A DNA stretch of 64,000 nt from Gracilariopsis chorda. Taxonomy: Eukaryota; Rhodophyta; Florideophyceae; Gracilariales; Gracilariaceae. Each line of letters begins with the position of its first letter. The stretch's first letter is position 1. This document shows positions 10,379 through 22,148 of this stretch, piece by piece. Under the pieces are notes generated by a model, which was given only the letters and a program-made list of their open reading frames with translations, ran no database searches and was not told where the DNA came from. Made by a program: the position numbers and the translations under genes. The stretch is taken from the NCBI GenBank assembly GCA_003194525.1, contig NBIV01000408.1:1-64000 (forward strand). Direction: 5' to 3'.

Positions 10379-11155
10379 TGTTGAAAGTTGAAAGGAAGTT
10401 GAGGGGATGGAAGGGAAGTTCGCCAGCTCTAGCTTGGATTTACTTGGAGGTCCTTCAGGCACATCTTATGTACCACTCTAAACTCGAATTGCGCGGGAAC
10501 ACCAACTACAAGTAAAACCTAAACCACTAAGCAGGGACACTCAATACTACCAATCATCATCTAACATGACATAGCCAGCTCAGCACAACCTCATTACATC
10601 AACGCACACCAACGCACCAACGTTCCGTAATAGTTACGTGCATACACATGACCATGACAAGGCACAAATTCAGGACTCCAACACACAACAGCACATGCCA
10701 ACACATCACGGTAAGTCAACACGTCACGGTAAGTCGGCACGTAACCTGTGGTGTTAGTGCCATGTCATCATGTGGCAATGCACACAACACCCACGTCATC
10801 AATAGACCCGTGCATGTGTAAACCTGTTGACAGTGCATGCGCACCTTACCATTGTACCAACCACTACTGTACCACTTGTACCAGCTGTCAACCACTTCAC
10901 CACTATCCCCTGCACACAACGTACACTGTGACCACTGTAGTAGCTGGACACGTGGGTGTGTCCAACCGATCCAGTTATGCCATACCACTTGTACGCACCA
11001 CGTTGCATATGTACATTTGCAGTTCAATCAGAAGCCAGTTTCACGTTGGGTTCGCGCACACGCGCATATGCGCTTTTGCAGAGGTACCCTCTAAAACAGC
11101 CCATGCTCCCCGGAACATTTGGTTTTCAGTGACAGCACAGGTACTACTGCCAACA
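10379..11155 (-). mobile_element. LTR1 shared by F1 copies B (5' LTR) and C (3' LTR)
   Basis: 777 bp, TGTTGGCAG to TTTCAACA on the sense strand. One side abuts copy B's PBS. The other abuts copy C's polypurine tract (11156-11165), with no host DNA or second LTR between them. One LTR serving two internal regions is the product expected from LTR-LTR recombination. The TATA box is TACATAAG here, differing from the TATATAAG of copies A and C. Confidence 0.88.
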
Positions 11156-11175
11156 CCCCCCCTCTGTCACTGACT

Positions 11176-13719
11176 TCAAAGGTCTAAGGGGAGCAAGCCA
11201 CAGTCACCGCGGAACCTTGCCAGCTTAACTCGACCGAGCGCTTTCGTCAGCATATCGGCAACCATGTCTTCCGTGGAACAGTACTGCAACTGGACGGCTT
11301 TGTCGCGTAGAGCCTCTCTGGTGAAGTGAAAGCGAATATCAATGTGCTTAGTACGCTTGTTCACAACTCCATTTCGAGCAAGGTCGATGCAACCTTGGTT
11401 GTCCACGTACACAGTTGTGGGCTCAACCATTAGCGTCACTGACTCATCCACGTGTAGTCCACTTGCGTTGCCAATGCCACTCCACAGTCGTCTCAGCCAG
11501 ATCGCTTCCTTCGTCCCACTGCACAGACTCACATATTCAGCCTCAGCGCTAGACAATGCAACTACTTCCTGTCGGCGCGAGCTCCAAGACACAGGAGCAC
11601 CGCACATCATGAACACATACCCACTGGTGGACTTGCGGTTGGATGTATCACCTGCCCAGTCAGAGTCTACGTATCCATACAGCTGAGTATCAGTCGTGGT
11701 GCCATAAGTAAGTCCGAGGGAGCGAGTGCCATTGAGGTAACGCAGAACACGCTTGACCGCTTTCCAATGAGTCTCTCCAGGTTTCTCGACATACTTGGCT
11801 AGCTTGGACACTGCCAACGAGATGTCCGGTCGAGTGCCAACAGAGAGATACATCAGGCAACCGATCACCTGGCGATACGGGATGTTCGTCGGAGGCTCTT
11901 CCACCTTAGTAAGGTCAACACCGAAGTCCCTGGGAGTGTCCATTGGTTTGCACTGCTCGGCCAGACCATTCTGATGTGGATTGTAAGGCACCGTTCGCTG
12001 ATGTTCAATACCGTGACGTTCAAGCTCTTGTGAAAACTTCTTTGACACATATTCACCAGCATTGTCTGTGCGTAACGCATGTAGCACAGACTCACGTGCG
12101 GTGATGGTTTTCACATGTCGGTCACTCTGATTTTGAACCATCTTGAGCCACTTCACGAACACGTGGAACACATCATCCTTGGTCTTGAGCATGTACAAGA
12201 AGCAAGAACAGGAGTGATCATCGATGAATGTGACGAAGTAGCGTGAACCTCCCAAGGAACCTACTTGGATTGGACCACAAATGTCCGAATGCACTAGGTC
12301 CAATGGGTGCAAAGCCCGTTCCCCCCCTTGCTTGGGAGTTGGAGCATGTGTAGATTTTCCCACTACACAAGAGTCACACACATCCATTGATTGATTCAAG
12401 TCCACATTCAGCCCTGACACAACACCGTTACGAGCCATATGTTTGATACCATCCACATTCACATGAGCCATTCGAGCATGCCATAGTGACAGGTCAGTCA
12501 CAAGTGCGTTGTCCATGTCCTCTGGTACTTCAATCGCGGTACATAGGTAGTACAGTCCTTTGATGCAACGGCCCTGGGCGATCATGGTGTTGCCTTTGTA
12601 TACACATACTTTTGTTTTGTCAAACACCACTCGCGCACCCAGGTCACACATCGCAGATACTGACAGCAGATGATACCTTAGATTCGGTACGTGCACTACT
12701 TCACCCAACCGGCACTTGCTCTTACGCCCTTCAACAGCGAGATCGAGGTGGACACTGCCATGACCAAGAGACTCCAGCTTCCATTCATTGCGGATACTCA
12801 CACCGGCAGACTCTCTTTTGCTATAACTGTCAAACATGGACTCGTCATACGTCATATGGGCGGTGGCACCAGAGTCAATGATCCAGTCACTGATACTTTC
12901 TTCCACAGAACCTGTCGCAATGAGACAAACAAAGTCAGAGTCACTGTCACATCCTCGTTTCTCGTTGCCGAGATCGGTCTGCACAGCTGGGTTTGCGGCA
13001 GCACTCTGCTCTTTGCTAGCTTCGTCACGTTGTCTCTTGAAACAGTTTCTCTGGATATGCCCCTTCTTACCACAGTAGTAGCACACCATGGACTTCTTTC
13101 GTGACTGCGCACCGACCAAAGCCGTGTCACTTCCGGACTCCTCCTTGGCACGATCGTTCATTCGCTGTTCCTCTTGCAGCAAACGACTCTTCACAAACTC
13201 TAAATCGAGTTTACGATCACCAATCGTGGTGTCAATAGCGACAATGAGGTGTTCGAAGCGGTCTGGTAGCCCACATAGGATTGCCATAGCGATGTCTTCC
13301 TCCTCAACCACTACGTCCATGCTCTTCAGATCCGATGCAAGATGACGAACACGATTGATGAAGTGTAACATTTTCTCATCATCTCGCATCTTGGCTGTGT
13401 AGAAGGCACGTCTTGCATTGATTCGGTTGAGAAGCGTTTTACGCTGGAACACATCGCAAATGGCTTTCCACATTTCCGCAGCATTCTCGGTATCCCTCAC
13501 ATGGTCCAAATGCTCATCACTGATGCTGAGACCAATAACAGCCCTGGCCTTGGCGTCTTTCTTCTTCCATGCTGACAACTCGTCATCGTCCGTAGGCCTG
13601 GTTGATTCAAGATGGTCATCGAGGTCCTTGAGTGCAAGCAGCAACTCAACCTTTTGCTTCCATACATGGAAGTTATCCTCGCCCAACTTTTCAATCTTGA
13701 TGCCACCGAATGAATCCAT
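11176..13719 (-). pseudogene. F1 copy C: Gag-protease-integrase fused in frame to RT thumb and RNase H
   Basis: 847-codon open frame from the ATG at 13719. Gag, the CCHC knuckle, DSGA protease, HHCC and integrase run as in copy B up to NGLAE, which contains the catalytic Glu (~588). The next codons are QCKPMDTP of the RT thumb, so the integrase C-terminus, linker and RT palm including the YVDD site are gone (about 1.5 kb). The frame continues through RNase H (YVDSDWAGD, SSAEAEY, VDNQGCID) to the native stop. The deletion keeps the frame open, so a shortened polyprotein could be made, but it cannot reverse-transcribe. I see no clear microhomology at the junction (near 11956). Flanked by LTR1 on both sides. 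Confidence 0.9.
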
Positions 13720-14938
13720 GCTTGGTAGATGTCAACAAACAGCACAGGTGCGATGAAAGACCTACGGCACTTAAGTAGTACAAAAATGGCAACAACGACA
13801 ACAATAACAACAAAAACAACGACAACAACAACAACAAAACTTCAAATTCGGGCGCACTGACGGGAGAAACTACCTCCGCTACCCTAGGGTGTCGGACCCC
13901 TGGCCCCCGGAGATGCTCCGGGTACAAGACGTCTTCTTCTGTCTTCCCTCTCCTACGTCTAAGGAGAAGATGCGTCGCTCTCTACGAGGCTTCCAGAGGA
14001 TGGTTAATGACCCAAGATATGCCTTCACCAAGTATAACCCTCTCTGGCCTCTTGCAAGAACTTGCGCGACCTCGCAACTGAAGCTACTATGGCAACCAAA
14101 GTACGCTGCTAACGCGCAACCACTTAAGGTCACACGCGGCCTGATCCTAAGAAGGAGGTCAGCCTACGCCACGTCGCCTCCCCGCACAAACGCCCAAGGG
14201 TCAGATGCACGGATCAAAAGCTCGTTATGGAATACCTTCGCAACAGCCCAAGAATCCCGACACGCAGTCAGGATGAAAACAAATAATTCAATCACCCGCA
14301 CCAGCGCAGTACGCCACGGCACCCCGTCCACAGATGCACCCGCTGAACTTACCAGGTCTTAACGACCGTCACCGTTATCTGTCCAAATGGACCGGTGGGA
14401 AGCCGCTCGACAGTACACCCGCTTTGGTTCAAGCCGCCAGGCTCACGTCCCCGGATACCTGGAATCACCCAAAGTAACCCGGATCAACCGCTCGTCGCAC
14501 TGGACACCAGATGATGATTAAGAAACACGAAAAACAAACAACTGCTGAGCAAACGATCACGGAGCCCAGACTTCGAAACTAGACCGACTCGACCTCACGG
14601 ATACGACCCGACAAACGACTCGGGGATCCCAAAACACAACATAGAGGGAGTGTCACACACAAAGTAGATAGCGAACGACAACACCGGCAACAACGGAGGC
14701 CCAACTCAACAACGATAGGAAGTAAACGTCGAACCACTACCACCACAACGCCCTCAGGGAGGAAGGCAAACCAAAGGAGAATGACCAACACCGACCAACA
14801 ATGGGATCAAGACACCCGACGCAACGACTAAAGAGGCAACAACAGCGAAACGGATGAACGGCGGTGAGGGAGAGCGGCGACAGACGAACGATACGGAAAG
14901 GGATAGCGGCAGCGGTCAGCGGGGCTGGGCCCATAACC
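13720..14938 (-). other. F1 copy C leader with PBS
   Basis: PBS at 14925-14938, structured-RNA candidate at 13849-14056, CAA/ACA-rich repeat about 13790-13840. Near-identical to the copy B leader. No sense-strand coding sequence. Confidence 0.75.
13849..14056 (-). promoter_or_regulatory. Structured leader RNA candidate, F1 copy C
   Basis: Same block as 24825-25032. Hairpin 3 is CCGGAG/CTCCGG as in the array copies. Confidence 0.5.
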
Positions 14939-15717
14939 TGTTGAAAGTTGAAAGGACGTTGAGGGGATGGAAGGGAAGTTCGCCAGCTCTAGCTTGGATT
15001 TACTTGGAGGTCCTTCAGGCACATCTTATATACCACTCTAAACTCGAATTGCGCGGGAACACCAATTACAAGTAAAACCTAAACCACTAATCAGGGACAC
15101 TCAATACTACCAATCATCATCTAACATGACATAGCCAGCTCAGCACAACCTCATTACATCAACGCACACCAACGCACCAACGTTCCGTAATAGTTACGTG
15201 CATACACATGACCATGACAAGGCACAAATTCACGACTCCAACACACGCCAGCACATGCCAACACATCACGGTAAGTCAACACGTCACGGTAAGTCGGCAC
15301 GTAACCTGTGGTGTTAGTGCCATGTCATCATGTGGCAATGCACACAACACCCACGTCATCAATATACCCGTGCATGTGTAAACCTGTTGACAGTGCATGC
15401 ACACCTTACCATTGTACCAACCACTGCTGTACCACTTGTACCAGCTGTCAACCACTTCACCAGTATCCCCTGCACACAACGTACACTGTGACCACTGTAG
15501 TAGCTGGACACGTGGGTGTGTCCAACCGATCCAGTTATGCCATACCACTTGTACGCACCACGTTGCATATGTACATTTGCAGTAGCCAATCAGAAGCCAG
15601 TTTCACGTTGGGTTCGCGCACACGCGCATATGCGCTTTTGCAGAGGTACCCTCCAAAACAGCCCATGCTCCCCGGAACATTTGGTTTTCAGTGACAGCAC
15701 AGGTACTACTGCCAACA
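14939..15717 (-). mobile_element. LTR1 between F1 copies C and D
   Basis: 779 bp with TATATAAG. It is copy C's 5' LTR. Its outer terminus (TGTTGG on the sense strand, at 15717) joins copy D's integrase directly at 15718, so D's RT, RNase H and polypurine tract are missing up to the exact LTR edge. Confidence 0.88.
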
Positions 15718-17427
15718 ACCGTGACGTTCAAGCTCTTGTGAAAACTTCTTTGACACATATTCACCAGCATTGTCTGTGCGTAACGCATGTAGCACAGACT
15801 GACGTGCGTTGATGGTTTTCACATGTCGGTCACTCTGATTTTGAACCATCTTGAGCCACTTCACGAACACGTGGAACACCTCATCCTTGGTCTTGAGCAT
15901 GTACAAGAAGCAAAAACGGGAGTGATCATCGATGAATGTGACGAAGTAGCGTGAACCTCCCAAGGAACCTACCTGGATTGGACCACAAATGTCCGATTGC
16001 ACTAGGTCCAATGGGTGCAAAGCCCGTTCCCCCCCTTGCTTGGGAGTTGGAGCACGTGTAGATTTTCCCACTACACAAGAGTCACACACATCCATCGATT
16101 GATTCAAGTCCACATTCAGCCCTGACACAACACCGTTACGAGCCATATGTTTGATACCATCCACATTCACATGAGCCATTCGAGCATGCCATAGTGACAG
16201 GTCAGTCACAAGTGCGTTGTCCATGTCTTCTGGTACTTCAATCGCGGTACATAGGTAGTACAGTCCTTTGATGCGACGGCCCTGGGCGATCATGGGGTTG
16301 CCTTTGTATACACATACTTTGGTTTTGTCAAACACCACTCGCGCACCAAGGTCACACATCGTAGATACTGACAGCAGATGATACCTTAGATTCGGTACGT
16401 GCACTACTTCACCCAACCGGCACTTGCTCTTACGCCCTTCAACAGCGAGATCGAGGTGGAAACTGCCATGACCAAGAGACTCCAGCTTCGAGTCATTACC
16501 GATGCTCACACCGCCAGACTCTCTTTTGGTATAACTGTCAAACATGGACTCGTCATACGTCATATGGGCGGTGGCACCAGAGTCAATGATCCAGTCACTG
16601 ATACTTTCTTCCACAGAACCTGTCGCAATGAGACAAACAAAGTCAGAGTCACTGTCACATCCTCGTTTCTCGTTGCCGAGATTGGTCTGCACAGCTGGGT
16701 TTGCGGCAGCACTCTGCTCTTTGCTAGCTTCGTCACGTTGTCTCTTGAAACAGTTTTTCTGGATATGCCCCTTCTTACCACAGTAGTAGCACACCATGGA
16801 CTTCTTTCGTGACTGCGCACCGACCAAAGCCGTGTCACTTCCGGACTCCTCCTTTGCACGATCGTTCATTCGCTGTTCCTCTTGCAGCAAACGACTCTTC
16901 ACAAACTCTAAATCGAGTTTACGATCACCAATCGTGGTGTCAATAGCGACAATGAGGTGTTCGAAGCGGTCTGGTAGCCCACATAGGATCGCCATAGCGA
17001 TGTCTTCTTCCTCAACCACTACGTCCATGCTCTTCAGATCCGATGCAAGATGACGAACACGATTGATGAAGTGTAACATTTTCTCATCATCTCGCATCTT
17101 GGCTATGTAGAAGGCACGTCTTGCATTGATTCGTTTGAGTAGCGTTTTACGCTGGAACACAGCGCAAATGGCTTTCCACATTTCCGCAGCATTCTCGGTA
17201 TCCCTCACATGGTCCAAATGCTCATCACTAATGCTGAGACCAATAACAGCCCTGGCCTTGGCGTCTTTCTTCTTCCATGCTGACAACTCGTCATCGTCCG
17301 TAGGCCTGGTTGATTCAAGATGGTCATCGAGGTCCTTGAGTGCAAGCAGCAACTCAACATTTTGCTTCCATAAATGGAAGTTATCCTCGCCCAACTTTTC
17401 AATCTTGATGCCACCGAATGAATCCAT
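15706..17427 (-). pseudogene. F1 copy D: Gag-protease-truncated integrase
   Basis: 573-codon frame from the ATG at 17427. It has Gag, the CCHC knuckle (GHIQKNC variant), DSGA protease and the integrase HHCC plus the first two catalytic Asp (SDICGP and RTDNAGEY). It ends after QELERHG, before the catalytic Glu; the last residues (CWQ) are read from the adjoining LTR1. The product would lack a complete integrase and all of RT/RNase H. It shares some substitutions with the tandem-array F1 copies (ESGGVSIG, NPMIAQG, INARQSV), so D belongs to the same subgroup as the array copies. Confidence 0.9.
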
Positions 17428-18645
17428 GCTTGGTAGATGTCAACAAACAGCACAGGTGCGATGAAAGACTTACGGCACTTAAGTAGTACAAAAATTGCAA
17501 CAACGACAACAATACAACAAAAAGAACGACAAAAACAACAACAAAACGTCAAATTCGGGCGCACTGACGGGAGAAACTACCTCCGCTACCCTAGGGTGTC
17601 GGACCCCTGGCCCCCGGAGATGCTCCGGGTACAAGACGTCTTCTTCTGTCTTCCCTCTCCTACGTCTAAGGAGAAGATGCGTCGCTCTCTACGAGGCTTC
17701 CAGAGGATGGTTAATGACCCAAGATATGCCTTCACCAAGTATAACCCTTTCTGGCCTCTTGCAAGAACTTGCGCGACCTCGAAACTGCAGCTACTATGGG
17801 AACCAAAGTACGCTGCTAACGCGCAACCACTTAAGGTCACACGCGGCCTGATCCTAAGAAGGAGGTCAGCCTACGCCATGTCGCCTCCCCGCACAAACGC
17901 CCAAGGATCAGATGCACGGATCAAAAGCTCCTTATGGAATACCTCTGCAACAGCCTAAGAATCCCGACACGCAGTCAGGATCAAAACAAATAATTCAATC
18001 ACCAGCACCAGCGCAGTACGCCACGGCACCCCGTCCACAGATGCACCCGCTGAACTTACCAGGTCTTAACGACCGTCACGGTTATCTGTCTAAATGGACC
18101 GGTGCGAAGCCGCTTGACAGTACACCCGCTTTGGTTCAAGCCGCCAGGCTCACGTCCCCGGATACCTGGAATCACCCAAAGTAACCCGGATCAACCGCTC
18201 GTCGCACTGGACACCAGATGATGATTAAGAAACACGAAAAACAAACAACTGCTGAGCACACGATCACGGAGCCCAGACTTCGAAACTAGACCGACTCGAC
18301 CTCACGGATACGACCCGACAAACGACTCGGGGATCCCAAAACACAAGATAGAGGGAGTGTCACACACAAAGTAGATAGCGATCGACAACACGGGCAACAA
18401 CGGAGGCCCAACCCAACAACGATAGCAAGTAAACGTCGAACCACTACCACCACAACGCCCTCAGGGAGGAACGCAAACCAAAGGAGAATGACCAACACCG
18501 ACCAACAATGGGATCAAGACACCCGACGCAACGACGAAAGAGGCAACAACAGCGAAACGGATGAACGGCGGTGAGGGAGAGCGGCGACAGACGAACGATA
18601 CGGAAAGGGATAGCGGCAGTGGTCAGCGGGGCTGGGCCCATAACC
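17428..18645 (-). other. F1 copy D leader with PBS
   Basis: PBS at 18632-18645; structured-RNA candidate at 17556-17763; the CAA-rich tract is shorter and more broken than in B and C. No sense-strand gene. Confidence 0.72.
17556..17763 (-). promoter_or_regulatory. Structured leader RNA candidate, F1 copy D
   Basis: Same block as 24825-25032, with the helix-forming segments present. As in the array copies, the sense strand reads GAAAGGGTTATA just before the GGTTA arm. Confidence 0.45.
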
Positions 18646-19424
18646 TGTTGAAAGTTGAATGGAAGTTGAGGGGATGGAAGGGAAGTTCGCCAGCTCTAGC
18701 TTGGATTTACTTGGAGGTCCTTCAGGCACATCTTATGTACCACTCTAAACTCGAATTGCGCGGGAACACCAACTACAAGTAAAACCTAAACCACTAAGCA
18801 GGGACACTCAATACTACCAATCATCATCTAACAGGACATAGCCAGCTCAGCACAACCTCATTACATCAACGCACACCAACGCACCAACGTTCCGTAATAG
18901 TTACGTGCATACACATGACCATGACAAGGCACAAATTCACGACTCCAACACACGCCAGCACATGCCAACACATCACGGTAAGTCAAAACGTCACGGTAAG
19001 TCGGCACGTAACCTGTGGTGTTAGTGCCATGTCATCAAGTGGCAATGCACACAACACCCACGTCATCAATATACCCGTGCATGTGTAAACCTGTTGACAG
19101 TGCATGCGCACCTTCCCATTGTACCAACCACTGCTGTACCACTTGTACCAGGTGTCAACCACTTCACCAGTATCCCCTGCACACAACGTACACTGTGACC
19201 ACTGTAGTAGCTGGACACGTGGGTGTGTCCAACCGATCCAGTTATGCCATACCTCTTGTACGCACCACGTTGCATATGTACATTTGCAGTAGCCAACCAG
19301 AAGCCAGTTTCACGTTGGGTTCGCGCACACGCGCATATGCGCTTTTGCAGAGGTACCCTCTAAAACAGCCCATGCTCCCCGGAACATTTGGTTTTCAGTG
19401 ACAGCACAGGTACTACTGCCAACA
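18646..19424 (-). mobile_element. LTR1, 5' LTR of F1 copy D
   Basis: 779 bp, TACATAAG-type TATA. The outer flank is GTCAC (19425-19429), inside an F2-type leader, so the B-C-D chain inserted there. The other duplication is not seen, as expected if the far end was rearranged. Confidence 0.87.
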
Positions 19425-19878
19425 GTCACACTATGGGGAGGGAACTGGAGCGGAGTATCTTAACGCTCAACAGCGAGGGCGCCAGCGGAGACCGTGTAAC
19501 CAAGTCTCAACGCTCGTCCAGAGGCGTCTGGTACGCGAATCACAGGCGGAGGTCGGGTCCTCTACGCCCGGAGTATACTCACGAGTAGCTCTGAAGCAAA
19601 CTCGGAAATGAAAATAACTTCGTAAGGGCGGGCGCACTGACGGGAGAAAATACCTCCGCTACCCTAAGGGTTGAACCCCTGGACCCTGGTAACTCTCTCC
19701 GGGTGAGGTACGAAATTCTTCTTGACCTACCCTGTTCTGCGCACTTCAGAACGAGCGGCTTTACAATCCGTACGCGTCGTCCCAGGTAGGTTTGTAGCTC
19801 TTGCGATAAGCGTTCACGAGTTAACCCCTGCTAGACACTTCCAGGAAAATAGCGCGGTCTTCCTTGTGCGCTGAAGCA
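19425..19878 (-). mobile_element. Divergent F2-type leader fragment
   Basis: The reverse complement aligns co-linearly with the F2 leader at about 21560-22015. Shared landmarks include GAGTATACTCCGGGCG, TCTGGACGAGCGTTGAGAC and ACACGGTCTCCGCTGGC. It is clearly more diverged than the array copies are from each other. One end is cut by the copy D LTR1, the other by the LTR2 at 19879; the PBS is lost. No gene is seen in it. Confidence 0.75.
19629..19845 (-). promoter_or_regulatory. Structured leader RNA candidate, divergent F2 variant
   Basis: Third version of the leader fold. Hairpin 2 is GTTCTG/CAGAAC (19747-19752 and 19734-19739) with a 7-nt loop; its stem differs from both F1 and F2 but is fully paired. 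Helix 1 keeps GGTT/AACC with CTAG/CTGG outside it (one wobble). Hairpin 3 is weaker (CCCGG/CCAGGG with a bulge). Hairpins 4 (GGGT/ACCC) and 5 (GGAG/CTCC) are kept. Confidence 0.5.
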
Positions 19879-21498
19879 TGTTGATGTTAGCACATGGTCG
19901 AGTGCCTGGTAGTCCTGGGACATCATGGTGCAGCACTTGGAAACAAAGTTTCATATAACGGAGGGCTGTTTTTGAGAGCTGGTTTGCAAGAGCGCATATG
20001 CGTGTGTTCTCAAACCCCACGTGAAACGGGCATATGATTGGCTACTGCAAATAGTCATATACAACGTATTGGTTACAAGTGTTATGCATTCTATGGGTCC
20101 TGCGCACGGAACTGGCCACTTGGCATAACGTGAATGGGCATTGTACTTAGTAATATGTGTGGCTACATCTGGTGTAAAGGTACATGCAGGTGTTGCATAT
20201 GTGCAGTTGTGCAAGTAAGCACGTGCCATGCACGCAACACACCTAGGGTATGTGCATGGATGTGGTGGCATGTGAACTTGTGCTTTGTCATAGTCATGAT
20301 GATGCAAGTAACTGTTTACACAGTGCTGTCACATGCTGGCACATTATTGGCATGTCTGGTTCACTTGTTGCGCATTGTTGGCTGCTTGGTTCACTTGGTA
20401 TTGTTGAAATTTGTAAGGAAGTTGAGGGGATGGAAGGGAAGTTCGCCAGCTCTAGCTTGGATTTACTTGGAGGTCCTTCAGGCACATCGTATATACCACT
20501 CTAAACTCGAATTGCGCGGGAACACCAACTACAAGTAAAACCTAAACCACTAAGCAGGGACACTCAATACTACCAATCATCATCTAACATGACATATCCA
20601 GCTCAGCACAACCTCATTACATCAACGGACACCAGCGCACCAACGTTCCGTAATAGTTACGTGCATACACATGACCATGACAAGGCACAAATTCACGACT
20701 CCAACACACGCCAGCACATGCCAACACATCACGGTAAGTCAACACGTCACGGTAAGTCGGCACGTAACCTGTGGTGTTAGTGCCATGTCATCAAGTGGCA
20801 ATGCATCAAGTGGCAATGCACACAACACCCACGTCATCAATATACCCGTGCATGTGTAAACCGGTTGACAGTGCATGCGCACCTTACCATTGTACCAACC
20901 ACTGCTGTACCAATTGTACCAGGTGTCAACCACTTCACCAGTATCCCCTGCACACAACGTACACTGTGACTACTGTAGTAGCTGGACACGTGGGTGTGTC
21001 CAACCGATCCAGTTATGCCATACCACTTGTACGCACCACGTTGCATATGTACATTTTCAGTAGCCGATCGGAAGCCAGTTTCACGTTGGGTTCGCGCACA
21101 CGCGCATATGCACTTTTGCAGAGGTACCCTCCAAAACAGCCCATGCTTCCCGGAACATTTGGTTTTCAGTGACAGCACAGGTACTACTGCCAACAGGTAT
21201 GGTTGTAATGTGTTGTTATGTTCTTATGCATGGTTGTACTAAGCTGGAATCAGTGTGTGCAACCCTTATCGTGTTATGTTTGATTATGATTGGTAGTATT
21301 GGGTGTCCCCACTTAGTGGTGTAGGGTTTTTTTGTAGTGGTAGTGCGAAGTAGATGTGCTATATAAGACTCTGAAGTCGCAGTACCAAGTAAACTCGCCT
21401 CCAAGCCTGGCAACCTTCACTCTTTATTTTCTTTCTTTCTTTCCTTTTCATTTCTGCCAAAGCCCAACATCATCTATCAACATCATTTCATATCAACA
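19879..21498 (+). mobile_element. LTR2 (5' LTR of the F2 gag copy), split by a solo LTR1
   Basis: LTR2 runs 19879-20401 and resumes at 21201, ending CATATCAACA at 21498 (about 821 bp without the insert). TATATAAG near 21360 and a TTTC repeat follow. Its 3' end differs from the LTR2s at 6775 and 22861 (which end CATCATCA), so two LTR2 subtypes exist. The F2 PBS follows directly. Confidence 0.85.
20402..21195 (-). mobile_element. Solo LTR1 with target duplication GGTAT
   Basis: 794 bp, full termini (TGTTGG...CAACA on the sense strand) and no internal region. Flanked by GGTAT at 20397-20401 and 21196-21200, a perfect 5-bp target duplication. It is 15 bp longer than the usual 779 because of a tandem duplication of ATCAAGTGGCAATGC around 20790-20818. 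Solo LTRs arise by LTR-LTR recombination of a full element. Confidence 0.92.
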
Positions 21499-22148
21499 GG
21501 TTATGGGCCCAGAGCGTCGATATTTGCAGACGTTGCTCCGTTTTAACTTCTTTTATTTTGCGTGCGCGCGTAAGATCGAGCTAATATCCTGCAAGAGACC
21601 AGCACGGGTTAACTGGTGAAAGCATATCGCGCTTGTTAGTAACCTCCCTGGGACGTTTCTTACGGATTGAGCACCCTACTCGTGAAGTGCAGGGAGTAGG
21701 GCAGGTCGAAGAAAATCGCACCTCGAACCTGGAGAGAGCATCTAGGGTCCAGGGGTTCAACCCTTAGGGTAGCGGAGGTAGTTTCTCCTGTCAGTGCGCC
21801 CGTCTTTGCGAAGTTTCATCTTTTATATTGTTTTCCGAGTGCGCTTCAGAGCCACTTTTGAGTATACTCCGGGCGTCGCGTACCCGAACTCCGCCTGTGA
21901 TTCGCGTACGGGACGCGTCTGGACGAGCGTTGAGACTTTTTTACACGGTCTCCGCTGGCATCTGAGCTGTTGAGTGTCGACAAATCTCTACTCCAGTATC
22001 TCTTTCTTACTGTGACATCAGCTACAATTCAGCGCCTGTACCGCCATCTTTCTCTTTAATCCCAGCTGATGGTCGATTCAAGGCATCGAGTCCCTCACTC
22101 TGCTACATTTGTTTTAATTACTTTGGTATTTGAACTCCTTCTGGAACA
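21499..22148 (+). other. F2 leader with PBS, unit 1
   Basis: PBS GGTTATGGGCCCAG (21499-21512) directly follows the LTR2 end, the same half-tRNA initiator-Met site as in F1. About 650 bp then precede the gag ATG; they contain the structured-RNA candidate (21590-21802) and no sense-strand gene I can support. Confidence 0.78.
21590..21802 (+). promoter_or_regulatory. Structured leader RNA candidate, F2 (unit 1)
   Basis: Helix 1: CCAG (21599) and GGTTA (21607) pair with TAACC (21640) and CTGG (21648). Hairpin 2: CCCTACTC (21674-21681) with GAGTAGGG (21694-21701). Hairpin 3: CCTGGA (21728-21733) with TCTAGG (21741-21746; TCCAGG in other units, so T21743 makes a wobble). Hairpin 4: GGGT/ACCC. Hairpin 5: GGAG/CTCC within GGTAGCGGAGGTAGTTTCTC. 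Same order and spacing as the F1 leader, with different stem sequences in hairpins 2 and 3. Equivalent positions: 29436-29648, 37282-37494, 45125-45337, 52918-53130, 60758-60970. Confidence 0.55.

Noticed and set aside
21751-21765. Possible tRNA T-arm / pol III B box (GGGTTCAACCC) in the F2 leader
   Set aside because: It matches GGTTCRA only in part, F1 has GGGTCCGACACCC, and no A box or cloverleaf fits. Treated as hairpin 4 of the leader fold.
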